A stretch of DNA of 64,000 nucleotides from contig JAMDBT010000027.1 of the NCBI GenBank assembly GCA_023487205.1, positions 1 through 64,000 on the forward strand, written 5' to 3'. The notes below the pieces were generated by a model, which made no database searches, was not told the origin of the DNA, and saw nothing but the letters and a program-made list of their open reading frames with translations. This document shows positions 53,764 through 62,948 of the stretch, one piece after another (position 1 is the stretch's first letter; every line of letters starts with the position of its first letter). Position numbers and translations under genes: made by a program. The stretch is from Thermoplasmatota archaeon. Its GTDB lineage: Archaea; Thermoplasmatota; Thermoplasmata; Thermoplasmatales; Thermoplasmataceae.

Positions 53764-54762
53764 TCAACCGGTAATCACCGGATCAGGGTTGCTTCCGAGA
53801 CTTAACGGAAACGCAGGAAGCCTTACCGATACGTTGTATGATACGTAAATCATCCACTGTATTGCGTAGATGTCCCTGAAATTTGGTTCAGTGAATATGT
53901 CCTCACTGGGTATTGTAAACACTTTGCTATTCTTCACCGCAGGGGTTGAGTTGAACGGACTCACGTCTGTTGCGTTTAAAGGCACATACTGATCAAGGAA
54001 AATAACCTGCGGGGAATTGTTTGCAATATCCTCAGGGGAGATGGTGTAGAAATTGCTGCCATACGGAGCTGCAATGTTTTTCAGCCCTGCATACTGGAAA
54101 TACTGGTTTACAAACGTATCATATCCCGCAGTCCATATCCCGCCACCGGAGTCCATGTAATAAAATGCGTTAAGGCCAGTGTCATTAATAGACGAGGAGG
54201 AGTTCTTGAGCGCTAAGAGTGATTGGTTCATCCAGGAATTCAGCTTGGACGCATTCACAGCATTGCCAGTTATTTCTCCGAGGAATGCGTTCTGTTGCTC
54301 TATCAACTGGAAACTCGAACCACCACCGGCATCCAGGTACACATAGTCGATCCCAGCGCCGAGAATCTGGTTTACGGCCTGCGTTCCGGAATAATTATCA
54401 AACGATATCACGACCTGAGGGGTCAAATTAATGATCTGCTCCACGTCCAGGCTTGGGTAATCCGTGATGTTTGGAAGCGATTGGCCTGGAGGATAGTTGT
54501 CATAGGAGGTTCCAGCCACTAGGTACTTGTAACTCCCCAGAGCATACAGTGTGGCGGTCGCAGCCGGGTCCAGGGAAACAATCCTTGTAAATCTATACGA
54601 TGAGTCATTTCCGTTGGCCATAGTGAGGACTTGACCCTTCTGTACTTGAGGCTTTTGCTCATAGTAATAGAAGCTCAAACCACCAATTACAACTATTAGG
54701 GCTATTACCACCGCAACCAGCACTCTTGCATCTCTTAATACTCCCAACGATCGTTTGTTCAT
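53764..54762 (-). CDS. membrane-anchored substrate-binding protein (BtuF/FepB-like)
   Basis: 332 residues with one N-terminal membrane anchor (about 13-32) and an extracytoplasmic TroA-type domain: RIVSLDPAATATLYALGSYK, YLVAGTSYDNYP, then NLTPQVVISFD, and a second lobe with IWTAGYDTFVNQYF. Many Asn-x-Ser/Thr sites suggest N-glycosylation. Archaea commonly anchor binding proteins this way. A small dyad GTAAA-G-TTTAC at about 54796-54806 lies some 35 nt upstream and could be an operator. Confidence 0.88.
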   Translation of the reverse strand: MNKRSLGVLRDARVLVAVVIALIVVIGGLSFYYYEQKPQVQKGQVLTMANGNDSSYRFTRIVSLDPAATATLYALGSYKYLVAGTSYDNYPPGQSLPNITDYPSLDVEQIINLTPQVVISFDNYSGTQAVNQILGAGIDYVYLDAGGGSSFQLIEQQNAFLGEITGNAVNASKLNSWMNQSLLALKNSSSSINDTGLNAFYYMDSGGGIWTAGYDTFVNQYFQYAGLKNIAAPYGSNFYTISPEDIANNSPQVIFLDQYVPLNATDVSPFNSTPAVKNSKVFTIPSEDIFTEPNFRDIYAIQWMIYVSYNVSVRLPAFPLSLGSNPDPVITG

Positions 54763-54904
54763 GAAAATCTACACGTAAAGCGTCTTGACATATGTAAAGT
54801 TTACCTACTATATTCAAAGTCGGCATATCACAAATATACCAGGCAACTAGCTCCGCCGGACATCTCTGGTACTAGAAATCAAATTGATTAATTTTGCGAT
54901 CATC

Positions 54905-55260
54905 TGAGCAGAAAGCCAACTCCTTCATGGGCGGGATGAATGCGGAACCTATATGATGAAACATGGCATGATTATTCAGGCACGAGACTCCTCTCCGAGA
55001 AAGTCGTGCACGAAAACCCCCATGATACGATTGATCCGAAAGGACTTCGCCATGAGGTTTGGAACATCCCGGTTCCGCAGTCCATGCAGAGGAATGGATC
55101 AGCGACGTATCCAGATTGCATGCAGACAGGGATGCATGCAAAGGGAGCACTGATACCCCTAAAGACGCAACTCCCAGGACTGGAGAGACGCCAAAACTCG
55201 GTAATGAGTTCCCGCAAAACCGTCTGGACCGTGAGGGATGAAGACGAAAGCGGAGCAAAA
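54905..55260 (+). other. possible tnpB/IS605 debris
   Basis: 54909-54945 resembles, in opposite orientation, the hairpin segment at 29220-29255 (a CCTTCATGGGCGGGATGAATG core). A downstream frame containing GSTDTPKDATPRTGETPK recalls some TnpB tails. No catalytic motif is seen and the frames are broken. No other gene is apparent in 54763-55331. Confidence 0.35.
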
Positions 55261-55331
55261 GTGAGAACCTCCTATCACTTGCGATGGAGAGTATGTCAGG
55301 GAGCAAAATTAGGCGGGTTGGTCGAAGAGGA

Positions 55332-55550
55332 TCAGATCTGGACGATCCTGACGACGTTGCTTCCTCTTACAACCACGGTACCCAACTTCTTTTCGGTGTT
55401 CTCTGCATTTTCCTGAACATCATCCAGTACCATGTTCATATACTCATCATATCCAACAAGGACACCAACAAAGGCCCTGTTGTCCTTCAGCAGCAGCGAA
55501 ACTTTCTTGTTCAGGCTCTCTTCGAGCATTTTCATTGGTAGAGTTGCCAT
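55332..55550 (-). CDS. LSm (Sm-like) RNA-binding protein
   Basis: 72 residues. Sm1 motif KKVSLLLKDNRAFVGVLVGYDEYMNMVLDD and Sm2 motif GTVVVRGSNVVRI span the protein. It forms rings that bind U-rich RNA. It is the last gene of an operon with csl4 and a small coiled-coil gene, so RNA processing is a shared theme. Confidence 0.95.
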   Translation of the reverse strand: MATLPMKMLEESLNKKVSLLLKDNRAFVGVLVGYDEYMNMVLDDVQENAENTEKKLGTVVVRGSNVVRIVQI

Positions 55551-55561
55551 ATTTTCATACC

Positions 55562-55723
55562 TCAGTTAAATTCGTCCTCGTCGACTTCTCCCTCTTTATT
55601 CATCAGGGCTCGTATGATCCCCTTGAGGATCTCTTTCATGTCTTCAATTTCCCTTCGCATCGAAGAAACTTCATTGGATAATTTCTCAAATTGTTCGATC
55701 TTTCCGGTTGTACCAGTTTTCAC
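55562..55723 (-). CDS. small coiled-coil protein between csl4 and the LSm gene
   Basis: A 53-residue protein from GTG 55723, with GGAGGG about 8 nt upstream. Heptad-like spacing (IEQFEKLSNEVSSMRREIED, then MKEILKGIIRALM) indicates a single coiled-coil helix, ending in an acidic tail. A GTG two codons earlier (55729) overlaps the csl4 stop as GTGA and is an alternative start. The LSm start follows 11 nt after its stop. No family is recognised. The tight arrangement implies co-expression with exosome and LSm components. Confidence 0.7.
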   Translation of the reverse strand: MKTGTTGKIEQFEKLSNEVSSMRREIEDMKEILKGIIRALMNKEGEVDEDEFN

Positions 55724-55725
55724 GG

Positions 55726-56316
55726 TCACTTCCCTCCTATAATTATGTCACCGTAATCCGAGGGCATCTTTCGGATTTCCTCGTTGTCACAGTTTGTGCA
55801 GATTAAGCTGTTATTTTTTTTCACAAGCCTTGTCCTGCACCGGCTGCAAAAAGCAATTACGGTACCAAATTCATTGCCCCGGAGACTCAGCTCAAGAGAC
55901 ATACCTGTTCTGAAGACCTTTGCCCTTACGTAATCTCCAACCCTTACGGGAGGAGGAGACCTCTGATCCGGGCTGTTACGATCGCTGAATACTCTCAGGT
56001 TTCCCTGCACGTTCAATTCGAAAAGACTGTTGTGATCAACGACCAATGCTCCCACTGCAACTGTATATCTGCCGCGGTCACCCTTTATGACCTGGCCAAA
56101 CACAGTGTCACCTACTCTGGGGATTATCTTCTTCTTCCTTGAATCCACGGAAATTTCGAGATTGTCGTCATCTTTACGAATTGTGCCGCAGACCAGGGAG
56201 ATAAGTTCTCCGTCCTCTTCCGACACGTTCCTGCCTGGAACGAATTCCTCGGATGTTGCCAGCGTTTCCCCGGGCAACACAAACTGTGGGGGACTTCCCT
56301 TAGAATCCTCTACCAA
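55726..56316 (-). CDS. csl4: exosome RNA-binding subunit Csl4
   Basis: 196 residues in three parts: an N-terminal domain starting VLPGETLATSEEFVPG, an S1 RNA-binding barrel (about 65-140, RVGDTVFGQVIKGDRGRYTV) and a C-terminal zinc ribbon (CSRCRTRL...CTNCDNEEIR). It caps the archaeal RNA exosome and helps recruit substrates. It heads an operon with the coiled-coil and LSm genes. Confidence 0.94.
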   Translation of the reverse strand: MVEDSKGSPPQFVLPGETLATSEEFVPGRNVSEEDGELISLVCGTIRKDDDNLEISVDSRKKKIIPRVGDTVFGQVIKGDRGRYTVAVGALVVDHNSLFELNVQGNLRVFSDRNSPDQRSPPPVRVGDYVRAKVFRTGMSLELSLRGNEFGTVIAFCSRCRTRLVKKNNSLICTNCDNEEIRKMPSDYGDIIIGGK

Positions 56317-56506
56317 ATGATCACCAATCTTAGAATCGCCAATAATGCCCGCGGCATATTTTATTCATCGTTAATAAGGTTTGGATAGTCTGAGAACCAC
56401 TGGATTAATGCACGCAGAGATATGCCACGCGGAGCATCAGAAACGCCAAATTGAATAGTCCGTCCTTAATCACCGTAAGTTGTTTCAGGACACGTCGTTC
56501 TTCGCT

Positions 56507-58003
56507 ATGGCACGGACAGGAATTATGGAAAACGGGAAGAAATATCCGCTCATCCTGACAATTGACGAAGTGAGAAAAATAAGGAGCGCCATTGGGTATG
56601 ACTCACTTAAACTCGCCGGGAACGTGAATATCGTCGAAGCTGGCGATCTTGTTATAGTTCCGGATGCTCCGAGACTGATTCTGAGGCCAAGGAAATTTCT
56701 CTCAACCATCCTAATGATCAGGAGGAAGTACGGATTTAAGTCCCTGATATACGCACAGGGTATAGCCGACCCGTACCTGCTTCCCAGCCTTGTATACGCG
56801 GGGGTCAGTGTTTTCGATGATTTATATCCACGAATGGACGCTCTTAATGGAATTGCGTACGGCCCGCTGGGAAAATACGCGACAGAAACCGACTCAACCG
56901 AACAGAACCTGCGGTTTACCGGGGAGATTGTTGGGGATCTTGCAAGGGCAATCTCTGACGGAACGCTTCGCGAGGTCGTAGAAAAGTTTGTCATGTCATC
57001 GAAGAGTTCGGAATTATTGAGGATATTGGAGAAGGAGTATTACGCGGAAACTGAGGAAACGTTTCCTGCCAGAACTCCCCAGATCAGGGCTAATTTGGTG
57101 GATTCCCTATCCAGACCTGATCTTGTAAGATACAGGGATTATGTAACAAACAGGTACATGAAACCACAGTCAAAAACGGTGGCATTACTCATCCCATGCT
57201 CTGCAAGGAAGCCCTATTCATCTTCACGAAGCCACCGGTCTCTCATAGAAAGACTCGGTGCCCTCAGGAAATTTACACACGAAATAATCATTACCTCCCC
57301 CGTCGGGGTTGTGCCACGTGAATTGGAGGAAACCTATCCACCGAGATTCTACGATGTGCCCGTCACCGGCAACTGGTATGAAGATGAAAAGGTAATGATA
57401 GGCAACATGCTGAGTACCTATTTTTCGAGAAACAGGTACGACCACATCATTGCGCTGGTCAAGGAAGATCTGAACTTTATTTCTGATTTCCTCCCGAACG
57501 GTTCGGACCTTATCAGCGGAAGGATAGACCGTACCGAGGATCTGGATAAGTTGGTCAAGAAATTGGACGAATTCGCACCACAACGCCCGGTCTCACATGA
57601 CGAAAGGATGGAAAGAATGAGCGCCATTGCGAGATACCAGTTTGGTGACTGGATTGGAAATTATATTGAAAATTTCAGGATTATCAGGAGCTACAACCAG
57701 TACATGTTCACAGAGAACGGTGAACCAAGGCTCGTGTACAATGAGCCAAAAGGGTCATTTTCCATACACAAATCCTTTGCTGGAGCATTTATCAAGGAAG
57801 GAAAATTCGTAGTCAGCATAGAGGATTTCAAGCCAACATCTAACGTGTATGCGATTGGTGTTGTGGACGCTACAAGAGACGTGAGGCCCGAGGGAGAGGT
57901 GGTTGTTTCCCATTCCGGGGAACCAAGGGGAACCGGAATCGCGAAAATGCCCATGGAGGCCATGATCCAGCTCGAGAAGGGAGTTGCGGTGAAAATGCGA
58001 TGA
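56507..58003 (+). CDS. arcS: archaeosine synthase ArcS
   Basis: About 498 residues. The N-terminal part resembles an archaeal TGT-like domain (IYAQGIADPYLLPSLVYAG). The ArcS-specific PCSARKPYSSSRSH motif is near residue 235, and the C-terminal region (about 415-498) has the PUA-like fold (VVDATRDVRPEGEVVV, RGTGIAKMP). It converts the preQ0 base in tRNA position 15 to archaeosine. The ATG at 56507 (MARTGIMENGKK) is preferred over a TTG at 56480. Confidence 0.9.
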   Translation: MARTGIMENGKKYPLILTIDEVRKIRSAIGYDSLKLAGNVNIVEAGDLVIVPDAPRLILRPRKFLSTILMIRRKYGFKSLIYAQGIADPYLLPSLVYAGVSVFDDLYPRMDALNGIAYGPLGKYATETDSTEQNLRFTGEIVGDLARAISDGTLREVVEKFVMSSKSSELLRILEKEYYAETEETFPARTPQIRANLVDSLSRPDLVRYRDYVTNRYMKPQSKTVALLIPCSARKPYSSSRSHRSLIERLGALRKFTHEIIITSPVGVVPRELEETYPPRFYDVPVTGNWYEDEKVMIGNMLSTYFSRNRYDHIIALVKEDLNFISDFLPNGSDLISGRIDRTEDLDKLVKKLDEFAPQRPVSHDERMERMSAIARYQFGDWIGNYIENFRIIRSYNQYMFTENGEPRLVYNEPKGSFSIHKSFAGAFIKEGKFVVSIEDFKPTSNVYAIGVVDATRDVRPEGEVVVSHSGEPRGTGIAKMPMEAMIQLEKGVAVKMR

Positions 58004-58123
58004 TGCTTTTTGAAGACGTATTTCATTCCATCTCCCATGATGGGAGAAACACATGGAACTCCATTTCTGGCGAATGTGAAATTGCCCCAAAATTGTTAAA
58101 TACGGACTAAGAGTGGCAAGAAT

Positions 58124-60940
58124 ATGAATCCAAAGGTGGTCGCCCTCGCGGTCGTGCTGGTGATCATAGTATCGGGCACATTCTATTACCTGAGGGTTGA
58201 CTACCCATTCGGCATTTCGCAACCTCCGGTGGATATCAAGAATGTTTCTTTGTTTCAAAACGAGATTTTGCCAACCGACAAACTCGGATACGGGGTAGCA
58301 AACGCGACCAACCTGCAGATCGGCAGCAAGGTCACCACGGTCGTCCAGGGGTACGTGCATAACCGAAGCAGCACGCTGCCAATTGCCAACTCAGAGCTAT
58401 TTGTTGCAGCATACCCCGCCGAAACTTCGAGCCCTACCACGCAATCGGGATTCTATACATTTGAAGTTCTTTATGCTGTCTCGGGGACGTTTTCCTTTAA
58501 GGTTCCCGGGTACAGGACAATGTCTTTACAGGAGAGCTGGAGCGGCGGAACCTCGTGGCTCAATCTCTCTTTCAGTCCTGCCCAAAAACATCTTATTCAG
58601 GGCACCACGGTATACCAGAACGGGAGTATCCTTCCAAACGCCGAAATTCAATTCATTGGCGCTTACGGTCAGGATGCAACCGTGTCCGGACCCAGCGGAA
58701 GATTCAGCATCGAACTGTACAACGATTCCTACCTAATGACAACGAATATGTATGGTTTCCAGCCGGGCCTGACTCCATACGTGCTAAATGTAACTGGCCC
58801 AGGCACTTATACGCTCGTGTACCACCAGTCCGGCACATTATTCAACGTGTCTGGCAGGTTGTTGTACGTAAACGGGGCCGGAATAGCTGGAGGGAATGTA
58901 TCTTACCAATTGGTGAAGGTAATAACCGGACCTAATGGCTACTACTCAATCAAGGTGCCGTATGGAGCTGACATTCTTCAGGGAAGCGCAGCGGATTACG
59001 CAAGCAACTCTACAAATGTGTTTGTGAACAGCAACTTGACTGGCATTAACATTGTTCTGAACGTGCGCGACCCCTTTGTGGGACCGCCGGGGTCGACAGG
59101 CTCATGGAGTCCATTGGTGGGCGGTAACGTTTCCGGAATGAAGCAGTCAACAGTAGTTCCCACATCCTACAGTCAATACGGCATGGTTGGCACGCTGATT
59201 AATAACAGTACTCACCTACCGATCCAGAACCTGACATTTACCATCATCATTGAAGTCAACTCGGTTTACTTCTATAAGGTGTCCCAGACGAATCTTTCAG
59301 GTGAATTTGGTCTGGACGTGAGGTACAAGGGCACATACGATTTCTATTTCAATTCGGTAACGTATCTCAGAAACCAGACCCTGGTACCCGTGGCCGCGAA
59401 CGGTTCCCTGTTTTCGGTGAATCTTATTCCAAGCGGTAAGATCAGCTTGATTTATGTCAATGGGACTGTGACAAACAGGGCAACGGCCCTTCCGCTGGAT
59501 AAGGCGGCCGTTACTTTTGCTAACCCTGCCAACGCATCCTACAATTATTCCACTTTGACAAACGCTACCGGAAAATACACGTTGCACATTTCCGTCGGAG
59601 TCTACAACGCATCGGCTTCTCTCCTGGGCTTCCTTCCCAATTACACCGTGAGGGCTTTTAACTCCAATTCAATCCTTAATTTCGCCCTCACGCCAATATA
59701 TCCTTTGGGAATTGGCGGCAACAATACTAACTGGAATCCATCGAACGGCACGGGCATACCGGGAGTGACAAATAAAAGCGTCACCTCCAACCTTACCCGG
59801 GACGGCAACATTACGGGCAAGCAGAATGAATCCATTTTCCTGAAGCTTGTAAATGCTTCCTCCGTCCCGCTGCCATATTTGCAGTTTGCCTTCTTCACAG
59901 AGGTTAATGGAGTCTATGCGAGGGTTGTGAACGAGACCAATGCCACCGCATATTCGGTCATAAAGACACCATATAACGGCACATATCCTTTCGTGATTGA
60001 GGCGCTGCAATTTGTTTCAAAGGAATACAATGCCTCGTATGGCCAGTATTCCCTGACTGTTGTAATGAAGCAGAGACCTCTAGCCTGGGCTTCAGATACC
60101 TTCCAGAATAATTTTAACAAGACGGTAAACCTGTCTGCGACAAATCTCTCCGTTCCACTGAATTCCCTTATTCTATCAAATTCAATTGTGCAGCCTTACA
60201 ACGGTACCGGCTATGGCTACGAGACCAAATCGCTGACCGGGACGGATTACAGGTACCTCCTGGGAAACGCTTCGTCGTACGTTTTCAACTATACAAATCT
60301 GCACTTCGCGCCCTACCAGTGGGTATTCTCGATGACGGTACCTACTGCAGTTAGTATGGTTTCCGAATTACAACCTTATGAGATCATAATCAATTCTAGT
60401 ACTGGCCTGAAGTCGACTGTCACAATAAGTGGAACGTCCGTGAACAACCAGCTGATCCCTACCGGCACTAATACCAGATATTCGCCCATGCTTTCCCAGT
60501 CCACCTGGAACGTTCACTTCAACCTGCCTGGGGGTACCCTTCTGAATTCCACTGCCGTGGCCCTGGCTGCGGCTAAACCAAACAAGACGCTTAATTTCAA
60601 CCTTACGACTGGTAGTGTGACTTTTACCAAGATTAGTGCTTCTTCGCTCTCGAACGGAACTGACGATGTCAACTACACAGGCACTATTTCCGGGGAATTT
60701 TACGCTTACTTTGTGAACATAAGCCTGGTGTTCTCAGGCAATACCGGCATCTACTTTGACTTGAATCCAGTCCCCACTCCGGCCGTGATTAATACTGGAC
60801 CCTCTTACACGCTCTTCAATCTAACAAACCCCCTGCTGATTTCCTCAAGCACACAGGTTACCATTAACGCCGGAGCAGTCAGTGGCTCCGTGTTGACAAG
60901 CACAGCGAACATTTATTACTACTCCAGCGTATTGACATAA
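58124..60940 (+). CDS. large surface protein with repeated carboxypeptidase-regulatory-like domains
   Basis: 938 residues with one N-terminal membrane segment (about 4-24) and a long extracellular part rich in Asn, Ser, Thr and Tyr with dozens of N-x-S/T sites. At least five repeats of about 75-100 residues begin with a pattern like GxVxNxxxxLPIxNxxVxF and contain GxYxxxVxxG, fitting carboxypeptidase-regulatory/Ig-like beta-sandwich modules. No C-terminal anchor is seen. It may be a cell-surface glycoprotein or adhesin held by its N-terminus. It precedes the MoxR/DUF58 operon by only 21 nt, so it may be part of the same unit. Confidence 0.75.
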   Translation: MNPKVVALAVVLVIIVSGTFYYLRVDYPFGISQPPVDIKNVSLFQNEILPTDKLGYGVANATNLQIGSKVTTVVQGYVHNRSSTLPIANSELFVAAYPAETSSPTTQSGFYTFEVLYAVSGTFSFKVPGYRTMSLQESWSGGTSWLNLSFSPAQKHLIQGTTVYQNGSILPNAEIQFIGAYGQDATVSGPSGRFSIELYNDSYLMTTNMYGFQPGLTPYVLNVTGPGTYTLVYHQSGTLFNVSGRLLYVNGAGIAGGNVSYQLVKVITGPNGYYSIKVPYGADILQGSAADYASNSTNVFVNSNLTGINIVLNVRDPFVGPPGSTGSWSPLVGGNVSGMKQSTVVPTSYSQYGMVGTLINNSTHLPIQNLTFTIIIEVNSVYFYKVSQTNLSGEFGLDVRYKGTYDFYFNSVTYLRNQTLVPVAANGSLFSVNLIPSGKISLIYVNGTVTNRATALPLDKAAVTFANPANASYNYSTLTNATGKYTLHISVGVYNASASLLGFLPNYTVRAFNSNSILNFALTPIYPLGIGGNNTNWNPSNGTGIPGVTNKSVTSNLTRDGNITGKQNESIFLKLVNASSVPLPYLQFAFFTEVNGVYARVVNETNATAYSVIKTPYNGTYPFVIEALQFVSKEYNASYGQYSLTVVMKQRPLAWASDTFQNNFNKTVNLSATNLSVPLNSLILSNSIVQPYNGTGYGYETKSLTGTDYRYLLGNASSYVFNYTNLHFAPYQWVFSMTVPTAVSMVSELQPYEIIINSSTGLKSTVTISGTSVNNQLIPTGTNTRYSPMLSQSTWNVHFNLPGGTLLNSTAVALAAAKPNKTLNFNLTTGSVTFTKISASSLSNGTDDVNYTGTISGEFYAYFVNISLVFSGNTGIYFDLNPVPTPAVINTGPSYTLFNLTNPLLISSSTQVTINAGAVSGSVLTSTANIYYYSSVLT

Positions 60941-60961
60941 GCCTGCACGGCGCTGAGAAAC

Positions 60962-61489
60962 ATGGAGGAAAAGGGAGTATTTGCGAGACTGTTCGGGTTT
61001 GGAAAAAGGAAGCCTACATTCTCCGTAAACACCGAGATCAGGATCAGGACGGTAGGAGATATCCCGCCGATGATTGAGGCCAAGAGATTGATCGGCAATG
61101 GGGACGCAAATGCCGCCATAGTTTTCATATTTAATACCGCTAAGAAGGACTATGCCAGATTCTTTGGAGTAAGAATCGACCAGAATGAGCCCAATCGCCA
61201 GTTTCTCATAAAATCGTTTACCAGCTTTGGCATAAGGATTCCTGAAGAGGGAAACCTTGACAACACAGTCATTCAGGAAAGCGTCAACAACCCGCCTGCC
61301 ATAAATGACAAGCAGATTAACCAGTTCAGCGCGCTCAGAAAACTGACCACGTTTTACATCGAACTCTATGAGGGTGCGAGGTTTTCCAGTGGATTCAAGG
61401 GAGATCCTGAGCTTATTGTGGAAAGAATCTCTGACGTATACAACTATATGGACATTCCGAAGTTGTATTTCTCAGAGGAATATCAGTGA
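60962..61489 (+). CDS. hypothetical protein in MoxR/DUF58 operon
   Basis: 175 residues, soluble, with a basic N-terminus (FARLFGFGKRKPTF), then an alpha/beta and helical part (IEAKRLIGNGDANAAIVFIF). No recognised domain. Its TGA overlaps the next GTG start (GTGA), which shows tight coupling. In related operons this position often holds a DUF4129-like protein, but the match here is not clear. Confidence 0.75.
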   Translation: MEEKGVFARLFGFGKRKPTFSVNTEIRIRTVGDIPPMIEAKRLIGNGDANAAIVFIFNTAKKDYARFFGVRIDQNEPNRQFLIKSFTSFGIRIPEEGNLDNTVIQESVNNPPAINDKQINQFSALRKLTTFYIELYEGARFSSGFKGDPELIVERISDVYNYMDIPKLYFSEEYQ

Positions 61490-61986
61490 ATCCAAATATG
61501 ATCAACACTGGCACCCTAACGTCGTATCTGTCTAGCGATCTCTCTGCCATTGCCAACAACCCGCTGACTGATCTTAAGTTTATGATCCCGGTGATTATGC
61601 TTGTCGTTGCCGCAATCGCTATGAGGGGAGTTTCCAAGAGGTCTAAGGTCGATGCCACTCCAACGCTCACGCAGAAGATCGAGCCGTTCCATACACCAAG
61701 GGATAAGTTCAACATTGAGGTGAGAAGGATAATGTCGGATGATTACGACTATTACGTCAGGTTGATAGATGACAGAATGAAGAGGGTAGAGGAAATGAGG
61801 AGAAGCTTTGTCCGCTATAAGAAAATGTATTACGTAGCCGCCAGGGGACTTACTTCACCCAGCAAAAGGAGGAAGACCAGGGCGGAGAAATTGCGGAAGG
61901 ATGCTTTCGCAGACATGCTGGAGATAGCAAAAGAAATGGCGAGATGGGGAGCAGCGCCGATCGTTACGGAGGAGTTCACCCAATGA
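61486..61986 (+). CDS. membrane-anchored protein in MoxR/DUF58 operon
   Basis: 166 residues from GTG 61486. One membrane segment (about 29-46) separates a short polar N-terminus from a strongly basic, helical cytoplasmic part (MKRVEEMRRSFVRYKKMYY, SPSKRRKTRAEKLRK). No family is recognised. Its stop overlaps the MoxR start as ATGA. Confidence 0.75.
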   Translation: MNPNMINTGTLTSYLSSDLSAIANNPLTDLKFMIPVIMLVVAAIAMRGVSKRSKVDATPTLTQKIEPFHTPRDKFNIEVRRIMSDDYDYYVRLIDDRMKRVEEMRRSFVRYKKMYYVAARGLTSPSKRRKTRAEKLRKDAFADMLEIAKEMARWGAAPIVTEEFTQ

Positions 61987-62948
61987 GCATCCCGAAAGCT
62001 GACCTTGAAAAAGTCAGAAAAACGGTCATAAGCGTTCAGAGATATATCGGGTCGAGAGTGATCGGATCCGAAAGAATTGTAAGGTTCATGTTCGTTGGCC
62101 TTTTCTCGGACAACCACATGCTTCTCGAAGGATTCCCCGGGTTGGCCAAGACAATGCTCGCCAAGGAATTTGCTGGCGCCCTGGGTCTGGATTTCAAGAG
62201 AATACAGTTCACTCCCGATATGCTTCCATCGGATGTCACGGGGAGCCTGATTTTCAACCTTGAGACCAGAAAGATGGAATTCAGGAAGGGGCCGGTTTTC
62301 TGCAACATACTGCTGGCTGACGAATTAAACCGTACACCACCGAAGGTTCAGTCTGCGCTCCTGGAGGCAATGGAGGAGAAGCAGGTTTCGCAGGGCGGCG
62401 AAACCGAATTGCTTCCGCTACCGTTCTTCGCCGTTGCCACGCAGAATCCCATTGAGCAGGAGGGCACATTCCCGCTTGCTGAAGCGCTCCTGGACAGGTT
62501 CCTGTTCAGGTATTTCATGAGGTATCCTACCAGGGACCAGGAACTTGACATACTCAGATCGCAAGTCGTCGACGAGGAGATGGAGACTAAGCCCCTGGGG
62601 CCCGATGAAATCAAGCGGATAAAGGACCAGGTTCCCAAGGTCTTCGTGTCCGAGGACATGATAAGCTACATAGTGGACATAATCAGGAAGACACGGGACA
62701 ACAAGAAAATTTACATCGGAGCCAGTCCCAGAACAGCGGCAAAGTATCTTCGGGCGGTGAGAGCCAACGCGCTCATCAACGGAAGGGATTATGTGATCCC
62801 GGAGGACGCTAAATTCATGAGTTCCGAACTCCTTAATCACCGGCTCATCCTGAATTCCGAGGCGATAATCGAAGCCGGATCGGACCTCCCCTCGACCGTG
62901 AATGGAATAATTGATGAGGCAGTATCGTCCGTCAGGGCACCACAATGA
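61983..62948 (+). CDS. MoxR-family AAA+ ATPase
   Basis: 321 residues. Walker A LEGFPGLAKTML, Walker B ILLADELNRTPPKVQSALLEAMEEKQV, sensor 1 VATQNPIEQEGTFPLAEALLDRF, and sensor 2 near ASPRTAAKYLRA are all typical of MoxR. These ATPases act as chaperones that mature or activate partner proteins, usually with a DUF58 partner, which follows here with an ATGA overlap. ATG 61983 is chosen because it overlaps the upstream stop. Confidence 0.95.
   Translation: MSIPKADLEKVRKTVISVQRYIGSRVIGSERIVRFMFVGLFSDNHMLLEGFPGLAKTMLAKEFAGALGLDFKRIQFTPDMLPSDVTGSLIFNLETRKMEFRKGPVFCNILLADELNRTPPKVQSALLEAMEEKQVSQGGETELLPLPFFAVATQNPIEQEGTFPLAEALLDRFLFRYFMRYPTRDQELDILRSQVVDEEMETKPLGPDEIKRIKDQVPKVFVSEDMISYIVDIIRKTRDNKKIYIGASPRTAAKYLRAVRANALINGRDYVIPEDAKFMSSELLNHRLILNSEAIIEAGSDLPSTVNGIIDEAVSSVRAPQ

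Noticed and set aside
54872-55306. Long overlapping frames on both strands downstream of the ABC operon
   Set aside because: Frames on both strands are of similar length with no recognised domain and odd composition; better explained as decayed IS sequence.
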